Program-made: the position numbers and the translations under genes | Notes under the pieces: generated by a model | Seen by the model: the letters and a program-made list of their open reading frames with translations, nothing else | What the model was told of the DNA's origin: nothing | Database searches by the model: none | Shown: positions 44,844 to 54,200 of the stretch, piece by piece | Layout of the letters: the number at the start of each line of letters is the position of its first letter | Position numbering within the stretch: position 1 is the stretch's first letter | Origin: Solwaraspora sp. WMMD791 | GTDB taxonomy: Bacteria; Actinomycetota; Actinomycetes; Mycobacteriales; Micromonosporaceae | NCBI RefSeq assembly: GCF_029581195.1 | Contig: NZ_CP120737.1 | Span: 4,255,001-4,319,000 of the forward strand | Direction: 5' to 3' | Length of the DNA: 64,000 bases

Positions 44844-47648
44844 TCAGGACGCGAGGTCCAGGTTGTCGGAGGTGATGCTCGCCGCCGCGAGCTCGACCCG
44901 GGACCGGAAGCCGGTCCGGGTGTACAGGCGGGTCAGGTAGTTCTCGACGGTCTTCTCGCTCATCCGGATCGCGACGGCGATCTGCCGGTTGGTGCGGCCG
45001 GCCCGGATCAGCTCGATGATCTGCGCCTCGACCGGGCTCAACACGCTCCGGGGCGCCCGGCCCCGCCGCCGGCGGACCCCACGGGTCCGCATCGCCTCGC
45101 TGGCGGCGGCGCGCAGTGCCGGCGCGTCGATCTCCTCGGCCACGTCCAACGCGGCGAGCAGCAACTGGCGTGGTTCGTCGACGACCCGGCCGAGGTCGAG
45201 AGCGGCGTAGCCGAACTCGACGCGGTCGCCCCGGGCCTGGATCGCCTCGACCGCCTCGGCCACGGCGCAGGGGTCGGCCGTCGTCACCGCGCGCACCATC
45301 GCCCGGGTACCCCGGTCGAGGACGCCGCCGAGACAGGGCGAGGTGGTCGCGGTCGCGGTCGGCGTCACGGTCGCGGTCGGCGTCACGGTCGCGGTCGGCG
45401 TCACGGTCGCGGTCGGCGTCACGGTCGCGGTCGGCGGTGGCCGGTGGTCCGCGAGCTCCGACTCGACGAACTCGGCGATCGCGGCACCCCGCGCTGCCAG
45501 GCCGAACCGGGCAGCAACCCCGGCTGCCCGGACGAGCAGGCGGTCGAGACCGATCCTGCTGCCGTACCGCAGCTGCCGTCGGCAGGCCCGGTCGGCCGCG
45601 TCGAGGTGCCGTTCGGCCTCGGCCCTGGTGCCGGGTTCACCGGCCAGTCCGTTGCCCACCCACCAGCGCAACGCCGCGTACGGCGGATCGTCGGGGACGG
45701 AGGCCAGCCAGGTCGCGGCCTCGGCAGCCCGACCCCGCAGGGCCAGCGACTCGGCCGCCCACAACCGGGCCAGCCGGCGCGGCACCGGTGCCTGGCCGGC
45801 GGTCAACCCGACCTGGCGTGCTGCGGACACGACACCGGGCAGGTCACCCCGCGCCCGGTCGGCCACCAGCCGGTGGTACGCGGCGAGCGGCCCGTCGCCG
45901 GGCACCCGGTACCGCCCGGCGCCCAGCACCAGGTGGAACACCCGGACCAGGTCGCCTGCCCCACCGGCGACGAGCAGTTGGTCGACGGTGTCGGGACCGG
46001 TCGCCGCAACCGTGCCGGCGCCCAGCGCCCGGGCGACGAGACCGAACTCGGCATCGCTGACCAGCGGCGGCAGGACGGTGTCCGCCGTACCCGGCGGCGG
46101 CAGGACGGTGTCCGCCGTACCCGGCGGCGCGCACGTCGACGGTCCGGCGACGGCGGTCGACGCGGCGAACCACCGGTCCACCAGGGCCGCTACCGCCCCG
46201 TCCGGCGGCCGGTGGAGCACCTCGGTGACCGGCACTCCGGTGTGCAGCGCGGCGAGCGCCCCGGCCGCCGCCAGGTCGGCGTGGTCGCCGCCCGGCACCG
46301 CCCGCACCACCTCCCCGAGGCGGGTGAACCGGCCGGTACGCACCAGCAACCGCAGCAGCCGGGCAAGGATCTCCTCGCCGGCCGGTCCGCCGCCGCTGTG
46401 CCGTAACGCGGCGTCCAGCCAGTCGGCGGCCCGGTCCGGCTCCCGGTCCATCGCCTCGGCCGCCGTGTCGACCAGCGCGAGCGCGGTCCGGCGATCGGTC
46501 GGCAGAGTGCCGCCGGCCGACGTGACGTGATCGGCGAGAGTCGCCCGGTCGGCCGGTAGGCCGGAACCGGACCGGCGGAACATCGCTGCCGCGTACGCCC
46601 GGTGCAGCCGGTTCACCGCCCCGGTTCCAGCGTCGGCGACCAGCCTGGCGGCGAGCGCCGGACACATCGGGCGGACCACGTCGTCGGGCCCCAACACCAG
46701 CACCCCGTCGGCGACCAGTCCGTCGAGGACGGGACCGGCGACGTCGACGCGGTCGCGCGTCGCGGCGGCGAACAGCGGCAGGTCGTCGACGTGGAAGCGG
46801 GTGATGGCGGCCATCGTGGCCAGGCGTACGGCCGTCACGCCGCGCCGCCGGGCTGCCGTCGATGTCCGGTGACCGACCGGCAGGGGGATCGGTGCCTGCG
46901 GATCCAGCAGGCACAGGTGTCCGCCGACGACGACGAGCCGGCCGGTCTGCACCAACGTGGCGGCGGTCTCCAGCACCGTCGCGGGGTTGCCGGCCAGCGG
47001 ACCGAGCGCCGAGCTCAGCGCCACCAGCGCGGACTCGTCGACCGGTACGCCGTGCCGGCGGATCAGCAGCTGGCGTACCGCCGTGGTGTCCAGCGGCGGC
47101 AGGTCGACGACGAGGTCGGCGAGAGCGGCCAGCCGGCCGCCGCCACTGGCGGTGGCGGCCACCACCAGGCAGTTCTCGCGTACCGCGGCGGCCAACGCTG
47201 GGACGAACCCGCCGGTGTCGTCGACGTCGTCGGCGATCAGCACGGTCGGCAGTTTCCGACCGATCAGCCCGAACGCGGCGGAGGTCTCCTCGGCGAGTAC
47301 CGCCAGCCGGGCCGGCGACGGTGGGTCGGCGTGCGCGCAGAGCGCGCCGATGGCGCTCAGCGGTCCGGCCAGCAGCGGGTTGGCAAGCTGCCCGTACTGC
47401 TCACGCAGGACGTCGAGCAGCGCGGCGTACCCGGCGATCGTGCCGCCGCCGGGCGGTGCCGGCGGCATCCGCAGTACGGCGGCGCCGGCCGTCTGCCAGG
47501 CGTCGGCCGCTGCCGCCAGCACGGCGGTACGTCCACTGCCCGCCGCCCCGGTCAGCACCGCGAACCGGCCGCCCTCCGGTGCCTGCCGGAACGCCTCGTC
47601 GAGAGCGTCGAGCTGCACCTGGCGGCCCACCACCTGCTTACGAAGCAC
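44844..47648 (-). CDS. Large LuxR-family (LAL-type) regulator, tandem copy
   Basis: A 934-residue regulator with VVGRQVQLDALDEAF at the N-terminus (typical of LAL regulators), a P-loop domain, a TPR-like middle and a C-terminal LuxR HTH (LSPVEAQIIELIRAGRTNRQIAVAIRMSEKTVENYLTRLY). Walker A again has Arg for Lys (GAAGSGRTA, Arg40), and Walker B is weak (TVLIADDVDD). A PTATVT linker is encoded by 18-base repeats. Its start overlaps the end of the 165-residue gene upstream by 11 bases. The same unusual Walker A change in both tandem LuxR genes suggests a paired, non-hydrolysing mode of action. Confidence 0.82.
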   Translation of the reverse strand: MLRKQVVGRQVQLDALDEAFRQAPEGGRFAVLTGAAGSGRTAVLAAAADAWQTAGAAVLRMPPAPPGGGTIAGYAALLDVLREQYGQLANPLLAGPLSAIGALCAHADPPSPARLAVLAEETSAAFGLIGRKLPTVLIADDVDDTGGFVPALAAAVRENCLVVAATASGGGRLAALADLVVDLPPLDTTAVRQLLIRRHGVPVDESALVALSSALGPLAGNPATVLETAATLVQTGRLVVVGGHLCLLDPQAPIPLPVGHRTSTAARRRGVTAVRLATMAAITRFHVDDLPLFAAATRDRVDVAGPVLDGLVADGVLVLGPDDVVRPMCPALAARLVADAGTGAVNRLHRAYAAAMFRRSGSGLPADRATLADHVTSAGGTLPTDRRTALALVDTAAEAMDREPDRAADWLDAALRHSGGGPAGEEILARLLRLLVRTGRFTRLGEVVRAVPGGDHADLAAAGALAALHTGVPVTEVLHRPPDGAVAALVDRWFAASTAVAGPSTCAPPGTADTVLPPPGTADTVLPPLVSDAEFGLVARALGAGTVAATGPDTVDQLLVAGGAGDLVRVFHLVLGAGRYRVPGDGPLAAYHRLVADRARGDLPGVVSAARQVGLTAGQAPVPRRLARLWAAESLALRGRAAEAATWLASVPDDPPYAALRWWVGNGLAGEPGTRAEAERHLDAADRACRRQLRYGSRIGLDRLLVRAAGVAARFGLAARGAAIAEFVESELADHRPPPTATVTPTATVTPTATVTPTATVTPTATATTSPCLGGVLDRGTRAMVRAVTTADPCAVAEAVEAIQARGDRVEFGYAALDLGRVVDEPRQLLLAALDVAEEIDAPALRAAASEAMRTRGVRRRRGRAPRSVLSPVEAQIIELIRAGRTNRQIAVAIRMSEKTVENYLTRLYTRTGFRSRVELAAASITSDNLDLAS
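45351..45436. repeat. 18-base tandem repeats (PTATVT)
   Basis: Four full and one partial copy of GGTCGCGGTCGGCGTCAC encode a (PTATVT)n linker in the LuxR regulator on the minus strand. The copies are identical, as in recent slippage expansion, and keep the frame. Confidence 0.9.
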
Positions 47649-48135
47649 CGCCGGCCCCCACTTCGGCTGCCGCTACGTCATCAGCGGGGTGCTGCCGGAT
47701 CATCAGCAGGATTTCGCCGGCCGTGGCCAACGACCTGAGGTACCCGTCGTCGTCGGCGGTCTCCAGCCAGACGGTCCGGCCGGCGGCCCGCTTCGGTCGC
47801 GGGCCGTCTACGACGTGCGCGTCGACGAGGATCAGCGGGACGTCCGCCGACCATGCCGGGGGCACCTGCGTCGGCGCCGGGTCGGCGAGGAAGGCCTGCT
47901 GCTCGTCCGGGGTCAGTCCGCTGGGACCGAACGCGGCGAGCACCCGCTGCTGCAGCCGGCCCCGGATCGCGCCGGCGTGGGCGATCCGGGCCTGGTGACG
48001 CAGCTCCGGCGGGGTCGCCAGGTAGCCGTCGATCAGTACGTCGAGCAGCAGCTCGGGGGTGTCCGCGACGACATGACGCCCGCCGCCGGCGTACACCATC
48101 CGGTACCGCCCCTGCCAGTCGTCCAGTCCAGCCAC
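47638..48135 (-). CDS. Small protein of unknown function in LuxR operon
   Basis: A 165-residue cytoplasmic protein with no recognised domain. Visible features are an N-terminal YRMVYAGGGRHVVADTPELLLDVLIDGYL segment, a central helical part and a beta-rich end (VPLILVDAHVVDG, TVWLETADDDGYLRSLATAGEILL). It is the first gene behind promoter E and overlaps the first LuxR gene by 11 bases. It follows the giant gene on the same strand after 149 bases, and could be a small partner, chaperone or immunity-type protein for it; that is only positional inference. Confidence 0.6.
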   Translation of the reverse strand: MAGLDDWQGRYRMVYAGGGRHVVADTPELLLDVLIDGYLATPPELRHQARIAHAGAIRGRLQQRVLAAFGPSGLTPDEQQAFLADPAPTQVPPAWSADVPLILVDAHVVDGPRPKRAAGRTVWLETADDDGYLRSLATAGEILLMIRQHPADDVAAAEVGAGGAS

Positions 48136-48180
48136 AGGTGCTCACCTCCGCGCGTCCGGTTCCGATCGCCGGTCGCGCCT

Positions 48181-48211
48181 CTGAAACGGACGCCACGTGC
48201 GTTCCGTTCAC
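48181..48211 (-). promoter_or_regulatory. ECF-type promoter E (before small-protein/LuxR operon)
   Basis: On the minus strand, GTGAACG (48205-48211), 16 bases, CGTTTCAG (48181-48188). The boxes and spacer match sites A to D. It predicts a start near 48174 and a 39-base leader before ATG 48135. This would put the LuxR pair under the T7SS-locus sigma factor. Confidence 0.7.
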
Positions 48212-48284
48212 GGCGATCGCGCCGGGTGGTCACCGGGCCACCGGACCGTCCGGCGGACCGGACCGGGCTGTTCGGGCCGGCGGT

Positions 48285-51200
48285 TCACCGGTCGGTGGCC
48301 GGCCCTGGGTCGGGGTCACCCGGGACGCCGGACGGGAAGAAGAGCGCGAAGTCGTCGGCGAAGTCGTTTGCGGCATCCGGTAGCCGGTGCGGCTGCAGCA
48401 ACTCGGCGATCTCGTCCGGCGACAGCTCCGCGACGGTCTGTGCGAGCAACGGGTACGTCAGTGCGCCGATCCCGTGCTCCCGGGCCGCGACGAATCCGAC
48501 CGCCAACAGGTTGCGTCGGGCCTGCCTCGGGTCCGACGGTGCCACGTCGGCCACCCCCAGCCGGTCGGCGAACGCGGACAGCGCGGCGACGAGCGCGTCG
48601 GGATCCCGCTGTCCCGGGTCGACACCTGCCGCGTCCAACAACGCGTCGACCACGTGGTACGCGGTGAACGACCCGCCGTCGCGCTCGACGGCGAACGTTT
48701 CCGGGTCCGGGCCGATCTCGTCACCATCCGGGTTGTGCTCGTCACCGAACGCGGCGCGGAACAGCTGCTGGTCCTCGTCGCTGATCTCATGGATCGCGCC
48801 GATCCCGACGTCGGGCAGCTCGGCCGGCCGCGACTGCGGGCGGTGGATGCGCACGTCGCCCTGCTGCGGCGGGACGCCCCCGGCGGATTGAAGTGCGCGG
48901 ACGGTACCCAGGGCCGCCCACCACAGGTGCCACGGAAGGTCCCGCGACGGTGAACCCATGACCACAGCGGGATCGCCCTGCTCGATCTGTGGTTCGTCGC
49001 CGGGTATGCCGATCCAGAGCCGCCCGTCGACCACTCGGTATTCGATCGTTGGTGCCCGCACGTCCCGGCCGCCGCGATGACTGAGGTCGACCTTGCCGTC
49101 CGGCAGAGCCGGTACGGGCGTGGCGTGCACCTGGTAGAAGGCGGCGAACGGGCGCATCGTGGGGGCGAACGTCGCACCGATCGCCACGAAGTGAGCCGCC
49201 AGTTGGTCGTCCGGTTCGACCAGGTCGACACCGAGCAGCAGGCGACCGGAGTCGCCGAGCGACTCGGCGAGTCCCACTGCCTGCTCCGCCGACAACAGGG
49301 GTCCGGTCGTCGCGCTGTCGGCGGTCACCTCGACGAGCGCACCGGCCGGCAGGTGGTCACGAAGCTCGGCCAGGACCACACCGGCCTGTGTCGGGTCGGC
49401 CACGTGGACGACCACCAACGGATCCGATGGCGGAGGCAGCCGGTGCGGCGGTGCGGCGGACGAGCCCGCCGGCCGGACGAAGGTCCCCGCCGCGCCGAGA
49501 TCGACCAGCTCGTACCCGTCGATCGGCGACAACCGGGCTCGCGGCTCCACGCTCCAGTCGCGTACCGATCCACCGGCTTCGAACTCGGACTGCAGATGCA
49601 GGGCCGGTGCCTCCACCGGCCGGGCTCGGTACTCGAGTTCCAGCTCCGTCTCCGTACGGTGGAACTTCGCCTCGCCGGCCTGCAACCGGTGCCGGAGCCG
49701 CGTCCCGGACGGCACCGAACTCGGCGCCGCCCGCAGCCGCCCGATCTCCTGCAGCTCGGCACTGGGATCGAATACGTAGCCCTGGTCCTGGTTGCCCAGG
49801 ACCTGCCGGAGGGCGATCTCCGGTAGCACGTCCTGCGGTGGTCCGAGCCGGGCCAGGAAGTCGGTGACCGCCGGGTTACGGATGACCACCCGGCTGGCCG
49901 TCGACCACAGGTCCAGTCCGGCGTCGCGGTCCTGGCGCTCCGCGAGGGTGGCCCGGTATGCATTCCCCGCCTGTTCGAGGTGCAGCATCTCGTGGACGAC
50001 ATCGCTCAGCACGTCGTCGACCGGTCGGTCGGTAGAAATCGACAGGAGCCAATGGCCGCTGGTGAAGGTACCCCAGGTGAGCGCGTCGTCGGCGGTGCGG
50101 GTCACGAAGGTGATTTCAGCCGGTGGCGGCAGCCCGATCCGATCGGCGATCAGGGACACGATCCACCGCCAGCTGGCAATCTGCCGGGAAAGCCGCTGCG
50201 CCTCGTCCGGTCCCGACGTGCCGGCCAGATCCTGGTACGCGGATCGCGCCGCCGCGCGTACCTCGGCGAGGACCGCCGGGTCGGCGACACGGAAGAACCA
50301 GCTTTCCCGCGCGGTCGTCAAGCCGAGCAGGGCGTCGTGGGCGTCCAGGAAGGCGGCGGTGTCCGCCGTCTGGAAGACGTCGACCTCGATCTGCCGGGAC
50401 TCGGTGCTGATCCCGCCGGCCGGCCCGGGTCGCACCTGCCACCCTGCCGCGACCAGATCCGCCACCAGCCAGTTGAGGCCGGCCTGCAGCAGTGCCTCGT
50501 CGATCGGTAGCGGACGCAGCGCCCGCAGCACGTTGCCGTCGGCGTCGACCTGGGCCCGCACCAGCACGTCCCGCCCGTTCACGGCACCCAGGTACAGGCC
50601 GTGTCCCGCGAGCAGGAAGTCGTCGCGAACCCGCCGACCGTCGTCGACGATCCACTGGACGAACGCCGATGCCGTGTCGCGCGGTGTCCGCCGAACCACC
50701 GCCGGCTCCTGACCTTGTCCCGGCTGATCCCGTCGGTCGTCCGCCGAGGTCCAGTCGGCTTCCCGAGCGCGGCGGTAGAAGTACCGGACGTCGGCTGGCG
50801 ACAACGCGTCACCGGTCCGGGTCCCGGCCGCGTCCTGGCCGGGCCGGTCGATCGGGACGGCCGTCGACGGGTCCGGTGCCACCGACGACGGGTCGGATTC
50901 CGGCCGTACGGTGTCGCGGTCGACCGGGTCGGCGAGCGCGACGCCCAGTCCACCCAGGCGTTGGTCCAGTCCGGCCAGATCGGCCCGGAGCTGGTCGGCC
51001 CGGAGGTGGTCGGCCGCCACCGGCCCGTCGGTCACCGGCACCAGCAGCACCGGGACCGGACCGGCCGCGTCGACGGCACGCCGGAGGGCGTCGGCCAGTT
51101 GCACGATGAGGCCGGCCCCGCCGGGCAGCGACCAACCGGCCGGGGCGAGATCGGCCGTCGCCGCGTACGCGACCACCAGTGTTCCGTCCACCGGGGAGAT

Positions 51201-54200
51201 TCCGGCCGGCGGGTGGCCGTCGCCCAGCCACCAGAGGCGTCCCTCGCCGTCGAGCGGATCGGGAACACTCGACTCGACAATCGTGGCCGTCGACCGCGCG
51301 TACCGTCCGGCGAGCTCCTGATCGCCTGCCCGCCGCTCGGACGGGTCCGGGGCGAGTTCGAGGATCCGGATGAGTCGTACGGTCGGATCGGTGGCCGGAT
51401 CGTCGGCCCGGGCCTCGGCGAGCAGCCGCTGGACGAGTGGCTCGCCGACCAGGTCCGACCCGACCCGCTGCGGGTCGAGCAGGGCGATCGCCCGATGGGC
51501 GGCGGCGAGCCGGGCAGCGGTCACGCCGTCGGCACCGTACGCCCGGACCGCCACGTAGCCGATCGACGGAAGCTCGGCGCGGGTGACCCCGAGCTGGTCG
51601 GCCAGCCGGTCCATCCCGGGTTGCTGGCTGCGGGTCGCCGGGGTCGACGGGCCGAGGCCGGCGGCGGCCAGCAGTGCCCGGGTGATCGCCCGAGGGTCGA
51701 CAGCGGCATCCGCGTTCGCCGGTCGGTACGTCAGGTCCTCGGCCGGCACCGTCGAGCCGAAGATCCTGGTCAGCAACAGATCGGCGGGGCTCGGCGGCAC
51801 AGTGGCGGGTGCCACGGGCGACGGAGCCAGGAACTCGGCGAGTTCCGACCGTGCCGGTGGCGCCTGGTCGCCGGGCGGGTTCACGTCGACGTCCGGGCCG
51901 AACGTGGCGAGCAGGTCCCGGATCTGTACGGCCGCCGCTGCCGTCGACTGGTCCGGATCGTCCGCCAGCCTGGTGAGTACGGCGAGGTCCGGCGTGACGT
52001 GCGTCGGATCCTGTGCCCACAGCGACAGCAGCCGGTGCTCGGCGTCGGTCTGCTGTCCGGCGGCGTGGTCGGCCACGATGGTCGACAGCGCGGTGGAGGT
52101 GGGGTCGGCCACCGGTGACCCCGCCGGCAGGGCCGGTCCGCTGTCGACGCCGGTTCCCCGGTACCCGGAGCTGCGCGGCGGGTCGGTGACCGACCGGGCC
52201 AGCGTGTTCGACTGGAGTGAGTCGGGGTCGCCCACCGACCGGACGATCCCGGCCCGGTCGATCACCACGGCTCGGGCGTGGGTCTCGGCGTCGAGGTCGA
52301 ACGGGGTGGTTTCCGGATCGAGCAGGACGGGGCGACCGTCCGAGCGCAGGTCCAGCCAGCGCACGCCGTAGGGAGTGTGGTACGCCGCGTAGACGTGGCC
52401 GCTGTCCTGGTTGGCCCGGTCCAGCAGCACCACGGCTGTCGACCCGGGGCCGAGGTCCGCCTCGCCCAGCCGGTCGGTCAACGACTCCCACGTCCCGAAC
52501 CGTTCCCAGTCCCGACGGTCCGCCAGCCACGATCCGGCCGTCCAGCCGAGGTCGCTGTCGTCCCTGGTCCGTGAGACCCGCACGGTGTGCGCGACGGGTC
52601 CGCCGCCCGCCGGGTACAGCCGGGCGACCAGCGACCGCGCCAACTCCAGGCACTCGGCCAGGGACAGGCGGCCGTGGTGCGCGGCCGACCGCAGACCCTC
52701 GTCGACCACCTCCCCCACGAGCTGTTCCAACGTGTCGTCCGCGAGGACCGGAGGCAACGCCGCACCGTCGCCCGACCGGGCGCGATCGGCCCCGCCCGAC
52801 CGCGCGTCGTCGGGGCGCACCGGCGGCACACGGTCGTCGGGGGGCGCCGGCGGCACACGGTCGTCGGGGGGCGCCGGCGGCACACGGTCGTCGGGGGGCG
52901 CGAAGAGCCCAGGTGCCGGTTCCGGCACGATGCCGAGGTGGTACAGGTCCACGGCTTCCCGCTGGTCGTCCGGGTCGGCGAACAGCGCGTCGATGAGCCG
53001 ACGTGCCGGCAGGGTCCGGGCCGGCTCCACCGGCCCGGCGATCCGCAGGCTGCCGTCGCGCCCGTCGCTGACGGCGGTGCCGTCCGGCGGCAGCGCGTCC
53101 GGGGGCAGCTCCTGATCCAGGTACGGGCTGCCCCGCATGGACAGCGCCAGGCTGGCGGCGCTCAACCGGGCCAGCCCCTGCAGGTACTGCGGACGCAGCC
53201 GGGTGCCGCCGAAGATCCGCATGGTGAGCCCGTCCGCCACGTCGATTTCGAGCATCGACGGGTAGATCGCGTCCAGCCGGTCAGCGGTCATCATCCGCCG
53301 GATCGTCGCGTCATGACCGTCGACCAGATTCCTCAGTCGGGTCGCCGCCGCATCGCTGAGTCCCCCGTCGTGAGGGCGGGCCCGGATCGTCACGTCGACG
53401 TCGATCTCCTCGACGAGGCGGCGGATCTCGCCCGACACCTGGCTGAGGAGACGATCACGACCGGTCACCGGGAGAGAGATCTGGGCGCGGTCGAACTCAT
53501 GCGACGCGACGACGCCGGGCGTACCCAGCAACCGGTCCAGCGCGGCGGTGTTCACGTCGTCGGTGGGAAACGCAAAGCTGACCTCGACCGTCACCTGGCT
53601 GGTGTCGTCCGTTTCGATCAACGGCCACCGATCACGCAGTGGAATCGGATCCAGGCTCGGGTCCTGTTCGAGTCGCTGCCGCAGCAGCACGCGCCGCGCC
53701 TCGAACAGCTCTGGCGATTCGACCAGGCGCAGCGGTTCGCGACCGGGGGCGTAACTTCCGTAGTGCGTACCGTCCCGCCACAGGTGCAGGCTCCGGGCCG
53801 ACGACGGCCCGAGACCGACGGAGCCCTCCGACGAGGTCAGCACGATGGTCAGGTCGAGTGCCCGGGCCACGACGGCGACGGCTGACACCGTGGCGGAGCT
53901 GCTTGCCGCGTCCGGCCGGGCGAGCAGCGCGGAAAGCAGCTGAGCTGCGGTCGGCAGGGCGGAGCCGTCCTGGGTCAGCTGCCGCAGCGCCGCCAGGAGC
54001 GGATCGCGGTCGACCAGTTGCGGGTGCGTCCGCGACAGCAGGTGCACCAGCAGCCGGGTCCGGTCGCCGCCCTGGTCGATGTCGGCGGCCACCGCCTGCC
54101 GTAGCCGGGTCCGCGCGAGATCGGTGGCGTCGGCGGTTACCCCCGACAGGTCCACGTCAGGACGCAACGTCAGCAGCAGGCTCAGTGGCAGTGCGCCGGC

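Noticed and set aside
45351-45436. Regular 18-base repeats considered as a CRISPR array
   Set aside because: The repeats are contiguous without spacers and lie in frame inside a LuxR gene. No CRISPR array or cas gene was seen in the window.
48276-48305. GTGAACC at the end of the giant gene as a sixth ECF promoter
   Set aside because: After the 16-base spacer the sequence is CGGT, not CGTT/CGTC, and the GTGA of the motif is part of the giant gene's stop region.
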